NCBI GenBank assembly: GCA_964343305.1
Contig: CAYFJO010000002.1
Location: forward strand, 18,921 to 82,920
Length of the DNA stretch: 64,000 nt
Direction: 5' to 3'
DNA from: CAYFJO01 sp964343305
GTDB lineage: Bacteria > Planctomycetota > Planctomycetia > Pirellulales > Pirellulaceae
Shown: in pieces, positions 16,982-24,994 of the stretch
How positions within the stretch are numbered: position 1 is the stretch's first letter
Layout of the letters: each line of letters starts with the position of its first letter
Made by a program: the position numbers and the translations under genes
The notes under the pieces: generated by a model
What the model saw: only the letters and a program-made list of their open reading frames with translations
Told to the model about the DNA's origin: nothing
Databases searched by the model: none

Positions 16982-19900
16982 ATGCGGATCATGAATCGAA
17001 CTGCGATTGCTGTCGTTAGCTTGCTTTTGTTAAGTCGCACATTGGTGGGCGAAGACGCTGTTGATTATCTCCGCGACATTAAACCTATTCTCTCGCAACA
17101 CTGCTACACATGTCACGGTGGGCTGAAGCAGGAATCTGGATTGCGACTCGACACTGGTGCGTTCATTCTCAAGGGTGGCGATAGCGGCGCGGCGATCGAA
17201 CTCGGTCGTCCAACGGCTAGTTCCCTTGTCGAGCGGATGAAGACGACCGACGAGTCCGAACGAATGCCACCCGACGGCGAGCCTCTTTCCGCCGAAGAGA
17301 TTGAACTAGTCAGTCTTTGGATCGAACAAGGTGCGAAGATTCCCAAAGATGAGAAGCCACAAGAAGATCCACGCAGACATTGGTCTTATCAAGTGCCAAT
17401 TTGTCCAACATTACCGCCGATCAAAAACGCAGATTGGGCGAGCAATGTAATCGACACTTTCATTGCGTCGAAGCACGAGAAACATGGCCTGACAGCGCGG
17501 CCGAGTGCCAGTAAATCGACAATATTGAGACGGGTCTATCTCGATTTGGTCGGCCTGCCGCCGACTCGTGACCAGTTGCACGCTTTCCTTGCGGACGACT
17601 CGCCGGATGCTTTTGAACGAATTGTCGACCAGTTGCTCGCCAGTCCTCGATATGGCGAACGATGGGGCCGGCATTGGATGGACATCTGGCGGTACAGCGA
17701 CTGGTACGGCCGTCGCGGCCAAAACGAAATCCGTTACAGCCAGTACCACATCTGGCGGTGGCGCGATTGGATCATCGAGTCGCTGAATGACGACAAAGGC
17801 TACGATCTAATGGTCGTCGAGATGCTGGCCGGCGATGAGGTTGCGCCGAACGATCCCGACGTGTTGCGTGCCACTGGTTTTCTCGGCCGCAATTGGTACA
17901 AGTTCGACCGCAACGTGTGGCTGTTCGAAACCGTCGAGCAAACCAGCATGGGGTTGATGGCTGTGACGATGCGATGCGCGCGGTGTCACGATCACAAGTA
18001 CGATCCTATTTCGCAACAGGACTATTATCAACTCCGCGCGTTCTTCGAGCCGCATGCGTTTCGAATCGACCCGGTTGCGGGTCAACCGGATACGAAAAGA
18101 GACGGTTTGGCACGCGTCTACGATGCCAAGCCCGATGATCCGACCTATCTGTTTCGTCGGGGCGAAGATCGCAATGCGGACAAAGACAACCCGCTTTCGC
18201 CGTCGGTTCCATCCGTGTTGGGAAATGAAATCGCGGACATTCAACCCGTGTCGCTGCCATTGGATTCTTATGCGGCGGTGGCCGAGTTGATTGCCGCAGA
18301 AGAAAAGGCGATCCACGATGCCGAGTCGGCGCTGGCCAAAGCAAAAGAAGCGGCGGAACAGGCGAAACAAGAATTGGCCACGATCAAGAAAGTAGGACGG
18401 ATTGGCAATCCGTCCAACGGCCAGTTCCTAACCGACGATTTTGCCAAGTCGCGCCCTGACGTTTGGAAGACGGTCCGCGGCCATTGGGAGTACCGCGACG
18501 GCAGTTTGTTTCAGACGCGGGTGGACAGTTTCGCAACTTTGGTTTCGCTCAAAGACCATCCTCGCGACTTCAAAGCCCGCGTGCGTTACAAGTCGAACAA
18601 GGAAGGCCGGTATCGTTCCGTCGGAGTTTTCTTTGACACGATTGGTGAGCAATCCGCCCAGGCGGTTTACACGAGTGCCAACGAAACACGTCCGTCGGTA
18701 CAGGCATTTCATCGCCAAGAGGGCCGCGAAGTCTATCCGCCGAAGGCCATCATCCCATGCGAAGTCCAAGTTGGCCAAACGGTCACGCTCGAAATCGAAG
18801 TTCGCCAGTCGCAGCTCAAGATCTCGGTCGATGGCCAATTGAAACTGGATTATCAAATGCCGCTGCCTCGGCAAGTCGGCAAGTTCGCGCTATGGAGTCA
18901 CAACGGAACCACCGAGTTTCTGGATGTCGAAATGGAGTCGCTTGGGACGAGTGTCGAAGATGCCGCACGCGCGGTTGAACTGGCCAACGCGAACATTTCC
19001 AACTTCGAGAAACAACTTGAGGACGCGGTCGCAAAACTACGGTCGCTTCTAGCGAGAATCGCTGCTCAGCGTGCGGGCAAGTTAGGCGAAGGCGACGATC
19101 CAATTCCCGCCAAATATCCGAAGACGTCGACCGGGCGGCGTTTGGCACTCGCACGCTGGATCACAAATTCGCAAAATCCACGTACGAGCCGTGTGGCTGT
19201 CAATCACATTTGGCTGCGTCATTTCGGCCAGGCAATCGTGCCCTCAGTCGACAACTTTGGCTTGGCCGGTAAACCGCCGACCCATCCCGAGTTGCTCGAT
19301 TGGTTGGCAAGCGAATTCGCTGTGGACGATCTTTGGAGCATGAAGCAACTGCATCGATCGATTGTCACCTCGCACGTTTACCGCATGAAATCTTCGCCGG
19401 GACTGGCGAGCGACAACTTGGCGAAGGACCCGGAAAACAAGTATTTGTGGCGCGGGAATTCACGACGGATGGAAGCGGAAGTCGTGCGCGACAGTCTGCT
19501 GGCATCGGCTGGGCACATCGATTCGACGATGGGTGGTGCCGAATTGGATGAGAAGCTTGGCCTGACCTCGAGGCGGCGAAGTTTGTACTTCCGCGTCACG
19601 CCGGACAACAAGATGGAGATGCTCGAACTGTTCGACCTGGCGAATCCGATTCAATGCTACGAGCGGCAGACGAGCGTCGTGCCGCAACAGGCACTGGCCA
19701 TGACGAACAGCAGTCTGGCGATCAACCAGGCGCGAAGTTTGGCGGGCCAGTTGTCCAACGAATTCGGCGATTCGGACGAATTGTTTGTTCGCGCGGCGTT
19801 TCAGCAATTGCTCAGTCGACAGCCTACGCCGAGTGAAACGTCGGCATGCCTGCTGTTTCTCGAGCGGCATCGAACCTTGCTGGCCGACTCAAAGAATATG

Positions 19901-20020
19901 ACAGCATTTCCAACGGGTGGATCCAAGACCGTGCCGCCGTCATCAGACCCCGGTCAACGAGTGCGGGAAAACCTGATTCATATCTTGTTTAATCACAATG
20001 ATTTCGTGACGATAAGATAA
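16982..20020 (+). CDS. Secreted DUF1549/DUF1553 cytochrome (PSCyt1/PSD1) with inserted lectin-like domain
   Basis: This is an exported planctomycete protein of about 1012 residues. The start is ATG 16982 or 16991, each followed by a signal peptide ending near VGEDAV; the frame is open upstream to 16595 but that part is not protein-like and overlaps another gene. Domains: cytochrome-c-like PSCyt1 with CYTCH at residues 41-45; DUF1549 (about 150-350), which holds a second CARCH at 332-336; a coiled linker (AEEKAIHDAESALAKAKEAAEQAKQ spans about residues 438-465); a beta-sandwich of the LamG/DUF1080 type (about 480-650); then DUF1553 to the C-terminus. A palindromic repeat at 18392-18415 is translated in frame as VGRIGNPS. 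The DUF1501 gene follows, the usual partner. Redox function inferred. Confidence 0.92.
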   Translation: MRIMNRTAIAVVSLLLLSRTLVGEDAVDYLRDIKPILSQHCYTCHGGLKQESGLRLDTGAFILKGGDSGAAIELGRPTASSLVERMKTTDESERMPPDGEPLSAEEIELVSLWIEQGAKIPKDEKPQEDPRRHWSYQVPICPTLPPIKNADWASNVIDTFIASKHEKHGLTARPSASKSTILRRVYLDLVGLPPTRDQLHAFLADDSPDAFERIVDQLLASPRYGERWGRHWMDIWRYSDWYGRRGQNEIRYSQYHIWRWRDWIIESLNDDKGYDLMVVEMLAGDEVAPNDPDVLRATGFLGRNWYKFDRNVWLFETVEQTSMGLMAVTMRCARCHDHKYDPISQQDYYQLRAFFEPHAFRIDPVAGQPDTKRDGLARVYDAKPDDPTYLFRRGEDRNADKDNPLSPSVPSVLGNEIADIQPVSLPLDSYAAVAELIAAEEKAIHDAESALAKAKEAAEQAKQELATIKKVGRIGNPSNGQFLTDDFAKSRPDVWKTVRGHWEYRDGSLFQTRVDSFATLVSLKDHPRDFKARVRYKSNKEGRYRSVGVFFDTIGEQSAQAVYTSANETRPSVQAFHRQEGREVYPPKAIIPCEVQVGQTVTLEIEVRQSQLKISVDGQLKLDYQMPLPRQVGKFALWSHNGTTEFLDVEMESLGTSVEDAARAVELANANISNFEKQLEDAVAKLRSLLARIAAQRAGKLGEGDDPIPAKYPKTSTGRRLALARWITNSQNPRTSRVAVNHIWLRHFGQAIVPSVDNFGLAGKPPTHPELLDWLASEFAVDDLWSMKQLHRSIVTSHVYRMKSSPGLASDNLAKDPENKYLWRGNSRRMEAEVVRDSLLASAGHIDSTMGGAELDEKLGLTSRRRSLYFRVTPDNKMEMLELFDLANPIQCYERQTSVVPQQALAMTNSSLAINQARSLAGQLSNEFGDSDELFVRAAFQQLLSRQPTPSETSACLLFLERHRTLLADSKNMTAFPTGGSKTVPPSSDPGQRVRENLIHILFNHNDFVTIR
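18392..18415. repeat. GTAG-type palindromic element inside a coding sequence
   Basis: This is a single copy of the palindrome with core GGACGGATTGGCAATCCGTC, preceded by GTA. It lies in frame in the DUF1549/DUF1553 gene and is translated VGRIGNPS, at the junction between a coiled-coil linker and the lectin-like domain. The core is identical to the right half of 10418-10478. The reading frame stays open because this orientation and frame carry no stop. Confidence 0.85.
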
Positions 20021-20022
20021 TT

Positions 20023-20075
20023 GTAGCCGGGTTCGTGAGAATTCGGCGTGTCTGACGTCTGACGACTTCAGCTAC
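20023..20075. repeat. Degenerate GTAG...CTAC element
   Basis: This 53-base segment opens with GTAGCCGGGTTCG and closes with TTCAGCTAC, with inner inverted repeats such as CGTCTGACG. It fills nearly the whole gap between the DUF1549/DUF1553 and DUF1501 genes. Its ends resemble the elements at 2835 and 24700, but the internal palindromes have diverged. Confidence 0.55.
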
Positions 20076-20087
20076 GTAAGGTGCATC

Positions 20088-21539
20088 ATGAATCGACGAA
20101 CATTTCTTACAGACGCTGGGATGGGGTTCACGGGCCTGGCCCTGGGCGCGATGTTGCATGACGATGGTGTCGCGCGAGGAAACGAATCTGGGCTTTGGTC
20201 GCCACCTGATGGTTTGCCGCACTTCACACCAAAAGCCAAGAACGTCATCTGGCTGTTCATGCTGGGCGGCACCAGCCACGTGGAGAGTTTTGATCCAAAA
20301 CCCGCGCTGAACAAATACGCCGGCCTGACGCTTGCCGAATCGCCGTTCGAAGACGCTGTGCTCAAGTCGCCTTTCTATCGAAAAAACGTGCGCGATTTTG
20401 CCGGCAAACCACGGTCGCTGATGCCAAAACTTTACCCGCTGCAAGTGGGTTACAAACGGCGCGGCGAAAGTGGCATCGAAGTCAGCGACTGGTGGCCGCA
20501 TTTGTCCGAGTGCATCGACGACATGGCGGTCGTCCGATCGATGTGGACGACGGACAACGATCACGCGGCGCAACTTCAGTTTCACACGGGACGGCACATC
20601 TTTGACGGCTTTCATCCCACCGTCGGTTCATGGGTGCACTATGGCCTGGGATCATTGAGCGACGACTTGCCACAGTTCGTCGTTCTCGGCAACCCGCCGG
20701 GCGACTGTTGTGGCGGAGTTGGGACGCACGGCGCCAGTTACCTTGGCCCGGAACACGCCGGCGTTCGCGTGCGTGTCGATCCGAACAACCCACTGCCGTT
20801 CGGAACGCCAGGTTCGGACGTCTTTCAGGAAGAGCGTCGCGACCAACTTGAGTTGTTGAAGGAGTTGAACGGACTCGCGGGCGCGGAGTATCCGAACGAC
20901 AAAACAATGCAAGCCCGGATCAAGTCCTACGAGTTGGCGTTCCGCATGCAGATGTCCGTGCCCAAGGTGATGCAATTTTCGGGCGAAACAAAACGGATGC
21001 TTGACAGCTATGGCATTGACAAGTCGAACACCAAGTCGTTTGGCCAAATGTGCTTAACGGCGCGGCGATTGGTCGAACGTGGTGTGCGTTTTGTGCAACT
21101 CTACCACGGCGGCGGTGGCGGAGGGTCCTGGGATGCGCACAGCAAGTTGAAGTCCAATCACAGTAGCATGACGGGCCAGGTCGACCAGCCGATCGCGGGT
21201 TTGCTGAAAGATCTAAAACAACGCGGTTTGCTCGAAGAAACGATTGTTGTGTGGGCCACCGAATTTGGTCGCACGCCCGGCGCGGAAAGATCCGACGGCC
21301 GCGACCATCATCCGTACGGGTTTACGGTTTGGATGGCCGGCGGCGGAATCAAAGGCGGCATCGCGCACGGAGCGACCGACGAGATCGGTTTTCACGCCGC
21401 GGAAGATCGGCATTACGTGACGGACATTCATGCCACGATTCTGCATCAACTGGGCCTCGACCCGCGGCGATTAGAAGTCCCCGGACACAAGCGTCTCGAC
21501 ACAGATTTCGGCAAACCGATTCGAGAGATTATTGCGTAG
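20088..21539 (+). CDS. Tat-exported DUF1501 protein (sulfatase-like fold)
   Basis: This is a 483-residue protein of the DUF1501 family, which is hugely expanded in planctomycetes. The N-terminus NRRTFLTDAGMGFTGLALGAML is a twin-arginine signal. Family motifs are VIWLFMLGGTSHVESFDPKP, the GRHIFDGFHPTVGSWVHYGLG region, RLVERGVRFVQLYHGGGGGGSWDAH and VVWATEFGRTPG with GRDHHPYGFTVWMAGGG, which carry the Asp/His metal ligands of an alkaline-phosphatase-like fold. It sits directly after the DUF1549/DUF1553 gene, its standard partner. The TAG stop (21537-21539) lies inside a palindromic element. Biochemical activity of the family is not established. Confidence 0.93.
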   Translation: MNRRTFLTDAGMGFTGLALGAMLHDDGVARGNESGLWSPPDGLPHFTPKAKNVIWLFMLGGTSHVESFDPKPALNKYAGLTLAESPFEDAVLKSPFYRKNVRDFAGKPRSLMPKLYPLQVGYKRRGESGIEVSDWWPHLSECIDDMAVVRSMWTTDNDHAAQLQFHTGRHIFDGFHPTVGSWVHYGLGSLSDDLPQFVVLGNPPGDCCGGVGTHGASYLGPEHAGVRVRVDPNNPLPFGTPGSDVFQEERRDQLELLKELNGLAGAEYPNDKTMQARIKSYELAFRMQMSVPKVMQFSGETKRMLDSYGIDKSNTKSFGQMCLTARRLVERGVRFVQLYHGGGGGGSWDAHSKLKSNHSSMTGQVDQPIAGLLKDLKQRGLLEETIVVWATEFGRTPGAERSDGRDHHPYGFTVWMAGGGIKGGIAHGATDEIGFHAAEDRHYVTDIHATILHQLGLDPRRLEVPGHKRLDTDFGKPIREIIA

Positions 21540-21595
21540 CACAAGCTGCCAGCTTGTCGACTCGAGTATTCTAACAGGCTGGCGGCCTGTGCTAC
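21536..21595. repeat. GTAG...CTAC element filling the gap between two convergent genes
   Basis: The element starts GTAGCACAAGCTGCC and ends GGCGGCCTGTGCTAC, with two palindromes (ACAAGCTGCCAGCTTGT and ACAGGCTGGCGGCCTGT). Its left GTAG holds the TAG stop of the DUF1501 gene and its right CTAC holds the TAG stop (reverse strand) of the response regulator gene. The two hairpins would serve as a bidirectional terminator; that is inference. Confidence 0.85.
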
Positions 21596-22032
21596 GATTT
21601 GTCCGGTGGGAATTGCACTGCGATCGAAAATGGCTCGATCATTTGGATTACGTTGACAAAATCCGTGCCAGTGTCGCGTTTCAGAAGGTATCCGGCGATG
21701 TGCTGGTCGTAGGCTTCGCAGATGTCCTTGTCATTGTCCGACGTGGTGAGCACGATGACGATGCTGCGCGTCAATTCCGGATCTTTGCGCAATTGCGCCA
21801 GGAATTCCAAGCCGGTCATGCGCGGCAACTGCAGATCCAGCAATATGATGTACGGTCGCGGGATCGGATCCTGGCCATTTTCTCCGCGCAGCACTTCCAA
21901 AGCTTCGATACCGTCATGGGCGACATACATGGGATTGGTAAACTTGCGTTGCTTGAACGCACGTTGAATCGCGCGAACATCGACGTCGTCATCTTCGACC
22001 AACAGGATATTGAGCTCACGTTGGTTTGCCAC
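21592..22032 (-). CDS. Single-domain response regulator (Rcp1-like)
   Basis: This is a stand-alone receiver domain of about 146 residues that accepts a phosphoryl group from a kinase. I choose the GTG at 22032 (VANQRELNILLVEDDD), which overlaps the kinase stop by 17 bases; the frame extends further to an ATG at 22122, but that would overlap deeply into the kinase gene. Acidic pocket EDDD near residues 14-16, phosphoacceptor Asp66 (YIILLDLQLP), Thr in VLTTSDN and Lys in GYLLKRD are all present. The sequence is closest in style to Rcp1/CheY-like partners of phytochrome-type kinases. It is third in the operon with the kinase and the phosphatase and has no output domain. Confidence 0.88.
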   Translation of the reverse strand: MANQRELNILLVEDDDVDVRAIQRAFKQRKFTNPMYVAHDGIEALEVLRGENGQDPIPRPYIILLDLQLPRMTGLEFLAQLRKDPELTRSIVIVLTTSDNDKDICEAYDQHIAGYLLKRDTGTDFVNVIQMIEPFSIAVQFPPDKS

Positions 22033-23158
22033 TTGGCAGCTCCCGTTGCAAAGTGAATCGAAATGTCGCGCCTCGGCCCTCGCCGGACTCAAGCTGAATC
22101 GATCCGCCATAGGATTCCACAATCTTTTTGACCAGCGTCAGCCCCATGCCACTGCCTTCCACTTCGTCGCGTCGCTGGAGCATTTGAAACATCTGGAACA
22201 CCTTTTGGTGGAACTGGGGCGCGATTCCCGGACCATCGTCCGACACGCTGAATTCGGCGAGCCGGTCATTCACGCAAGCGGACAGAGTCACGCAGCCGTT
22301 GCGTTGATGGTGATGTTTGATGGCATTTTCAATTAAGTTTTGAAAAACACTCCGGATCGCGGCGCGCGGGGCGAAAACGGTCGGCAAAGCGGGTTCCACT
22401 TGGATTTGAAACTCAGGCGGACGATCGATCAACTCCACGATCTCGGCGACTTCTTCGGCGACGTCCACATGCTCGGACGCGCCATCTCGACGGCCCACGC
22501 GCGAGTATTGCAACAAGTCTTCCAGCAGCTTGTCCATGCGTTTGACGCGCTGCTGCATGAGTTCTAGATCGTCACGCGTCTCCTGAGCAACAATGTCACC
22601 GATGTCTTCGGCAATCCACTTTGCCAGGTTATCGATCGCACGTAGCGGCGAGCGCAGATCGTGCGACGCCACATAGGCAAAACTGTCCAGATCAATGTTC
22701 CTCTGGCGAAGCACCTCATTCATGTTTTGCAATTGTTCGGCTTGCCGTTTGATCTCGGTGATGTCGCGGGACAGGCCAAATGTGCCGAGAATCTCACCCG
22801 ACACACTGCGCAAAGGCATTTTGGTCGTCAGCACCCAATGCGTTTGACCGTCTTGCCAAACCTCGCACTCTTCCTTGTTCACCAATGGCTGGCCCGTTTC
22901 CATGATTTGGACTTCGTCGCGCCGATATTCGTTGGCTTCCTCCGCCGAAAAGAAATCCGCGTCGGTCTTTCCCAGCAATTCCGATTCCTCTTTGACGCCG
23001 AAGATTTTCACCGTGCCTTGATTGACACGCGTGAAACGGGACTCGCGGTCTTTGAAGTAGATCGCGTCCGGCATCATTTCGACCAACATCTTCAGGTCAC
23101 CTTCCGCACGCTGTCGCCGGTCGGTCTCTCGCTCCAATTCTTCCGTGTGTTCTGTCAT
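22016..23158 (-). CDS. PAS-domain sensor histidine kinase
   Basis: This is a 380-residue cytoplasmic kinase with no membrane segments. It has a short coiled N-terminus, a PAS domain at about residues 22-138 (MMPDAIYFKDRESRFTRVN to FGLSRDITEIKRQ), a HisKA domain with His166 in ASHDLRSPLRAIDN, and a HATPase domain with N box NLIENAIKHHH, G1 DDGPGIAP and G2 GSGMGLTLVKKIVESYGG. The HisKA type is that of bacteriophytochrome-like kinases, which pair with Rcp1-type regulators like the next gene. Only one base separates its ATG from the stop of the upstream phosphatase gene. The signal seen by the PAS domain is unknown. Confidence 0.93.
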   Translation of the reverse strand: MTEHTEELERETDRRQRAEGDLKMLVEMMPDAIYFKDRESRFTRVNQGTVKIFGVKEESELLGKTDADFFSAEEANEYRRDEVQIMETGQPLVNKEECEVWQDGQTHWVLTTKMPLRSVSGEILGTFGLSRDITEIKRQAEQLQNMNEVLRQRNIDLDSFAYVASHDLRSPLRAIDNLAKWIAEDIGDIVAQETRDDLELMQQRVKRMDKLLEDLLQYSRVGRRDGASEHVDVAEEVAEIVELIDRPPEFQIQVEPALPTVFAPRAAIRSVFQNLIENAIKHHHQRNGCVTLSACVNDRLAEFSVSDDGPGIAPQFHQKVFQMFQMLQRRDEVEGSGMGLTLVKKIVESYGGSIQLESGEGRGATFRFTLQRELPSGKPT

Positions 23159-23159
23159 G

Positions 23160-24302
23160 TCACCCTCGTTTCACGACCACCACCGTCATGTCGTCATGTT
23201 GCGCCTCGCCGGAAGTGAACTTGGCAACGGCCGTGTACAACTCTTCAATAATCGTCTTAGCGTTCTCATGACGATGTTCTCGGACAACGGCCAGCATTCG
23301 CTCGCTGCCGAACGGTTCACGCGCGACTCCTGCTTCGGTAATACCATCAGTATACATTAGCAAAATCTCACCCGGTGCCATCGAGAATTCTCCCGGTTCC
23401 ATCCGAGCGAAATCATTTCCGCCCATGACCGGCGGAAAGTGAGCCCTTAACAGCGATCGCACTTGGCCATGGCGGTCCAGCAAATACCCCGGTTGGCCGG
23501 CGCTGATATACACACCTTGGGCCGTTTGCGGATCAAGCCGGACGAGCATCAACGTGGCAAACATCTGTTTGGGCAGGTCCGGACCCATGATATGATTCGT
23601 TCGCGAGATCACGTAATACATGTCGTTGTAATCCGCAGCCAACGTTCGCAAAGTCGAACGCAGGGCGGTCATGACCAAAGCCGGGCCCAATCCATGACCA
23701 CTGGCGTCGCCAATGGCAATGGCCTGTGCCGCGTCGGCCATTGGAAAGTAGTCGTAATAATCGCCGCCAGTTTGCTCGGCGGGGTCGCAACGACCCGCGA
23801 TCTCCCACCCGGCTAGTTGCGGTGCGGACTTGGGAAACAGAGCTTGTTGAACATCTCGTGCGGCGGCAAACTTCCGATCGGCTTCGTCCAACCTTCGCTC
23901 ACTGTGCTGGAGGCGCACACGTTCCATCGCAAAGCGAAGTGTGCGGACAAGTGAATTCGAGTCGACTCGCTCCTTCAACAAATAATCTTGGGCACCTTCG
24001 CGCAGCGACTCGGTTGCCAGTCGTTCATCCGCCAAATTCGTTAACACAACAATGGCGATATCAGGATTGGCTTCATGCACAGCCCGCACCGCCGATGTGC
24101 CTCCTTCGCTATCCGGCAGACCCAAATCCAACAGGACCGCTTGAAACGACTCGTGTTTCAGCCGCTCGACACCGTCGCGCAGACGATAAACAAAAGTGGG
24201 CGCGAATGACTGATGATCGGCAGTTATTAACAAACGCTGGATCAGCCGAATGTCGACGTCGTCGTCTTCTATCACCAAGACTTTCTCCGCCGTATCATTC
24301 AT
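23160..24302 (-). CDS. Response regulator with PP2C/RsbU-type phosphatase output
   Basis: This is a 380-residue protein with a receiver domain (residues 1-125; acidic EDDD, phosphoacceptor Asp59 in VLLDLGLPD, Lys in DYLLKERV), a linker helix, and a SpoIIE/RsbU PP2C phosphatase domain (about 175-380). Metal-site motifs TGGDYYDYF, IGDASGHGLGPAL, LLMYTDGITEAG and HDDMTVVVVK are intact. Such proteins dephosphorylate anti-sigma-antagonist (STAS) partners when their receiver is phosphorylated. It is first in the three-gene operon, so the kinase downstream is a likely phosphodonor. No STAS or anti-sigma gene is visible in the window, so the target is elsewhere. Confidence 0.93.
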   Translation of the reverse strand: MNDTAEKVLVIEDDDVDIRLIQRLLITADHQSFAPTFVYRLRDGVERLKHESFQAVLLDLGLPDSEGGTSAVRAVHEANPDIAIVVLTNLADERLATESLREGAQDYLLKERVDSNSLVRTLRFAMERVRLQHSERRLDEADRKFAAARDVQQALFPKSAPQLAGWEIAGRCDPAEQTGGDYYDYFPMADAAQAIAIGDASGHGLGPALVMTALRSTLRTLAADYNDMYYVISRTNHIMGPDLPKQMFATLMLVRLDPQTAQGVYISAGQPGYLLDRHGQVRSLLRAHFPPVMGGNDFARMEPGEFSMAPGEILLMYTDGITEAGVAREPFGSERMLAVVREHRHENAKTIIEELYTAVAKFTSGEAQHDDMTVVVVKRG

Positions 24303-24492
24303 TCAAATCGCCTAACTGGAGTCATCGATGATCGCGGGCACTTATTCATGCTTGGATTCGCTTGCGAAAAACACCGCAAAGAAATCTGTCGTGTCAACAC
24401 CGCGCTTGAATGATGAAGAAGATAGTCTATTGGGGGAATGCCGCCCGATCAATTGGTGGGATGAGTGCAGAGCGCTACGGTTACCCGCAATC

Positions 24493-24690
24493 CTACCGCG
24501 GCAATCGACGAGTGCCGATGTGAAGCCAACCATTCATCCAATGATCTTGACGAGAAAACCCTTCGTGAATTTCGAGCACGTGACTCAATTCGTGCAACAC
24601 GACGGTGAGTAGATCCATCTGCCCCTCGGCCGCGCTGTCGGTCGCTGCGACCAATCCGTGATCGCTGACTCCAGAGATCCTGACATGGCA
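24493..24690 (-). pseudogene. Remnant of the C-terminus of a large planctomycete metalloprotease-type protein
   Basis: On the minus strand this fragment reads VAATDSAAEGQMDLLTVV, then LHELSHVLEIHE, then a terminal WLHIGTRRLPR and stop at 24493. It matches the way many giant planctomycete surface proteins end: a short zinc-protease (matrixin-like) segment with a HELGHVLG motif and a tail GTRRLP. The zinc motif here has its third His one position early, so it is probably non-functional. No upstream coding sequence exists; the protein-like sequence stops near 24690, just where a palindromic element (24700-24759) begins. I therefore call it a truncated 3' end. Confidence 0.7.
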
Positions 24691-24699
24691 ATGTCCGAT

Positions 24700-24759
24700 G
24701 TAGCTGGGTTCGCCAGAACGCGGATGGTCGAAAGTCCGCGTTCTGGCGAACGCAGCTAC
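24700..24759. repeat. GTAG...CTAC palindromic element
   Basis: This near-perfect 60-base inverted repeat runs from GTAGCTGGGTTCGCCAGAAC at the left to its complement ending CGCAGCTAC at the right, around a 10-base loop. The right arm (24735-24759) is identical over 25 bases to 2863-2887. It borders the truncated metalloprotease fragment. Confidence 0.88.
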
Positions 24760-24994
24760 AGGAAAGTGCCAAAAGTTCGGACACAATTAGACGCAGCCCA
24801 ATGTCTGAAATCGCGTTATTTTCCGAGGAAAAGCCAGCCATGTCAGGATATCTGGACTCGATCGCATTCTTCGTTTTCAAAAGGCGTCGAGTCGACTGTT
24901 CCCTGTATACCCCCATACTTTTCTCGCCTAGTCGAACATGTGATGATACAGGCTTTCATCGCGTTACGTTCCCTCTTATGCGATCCAAATCGAC

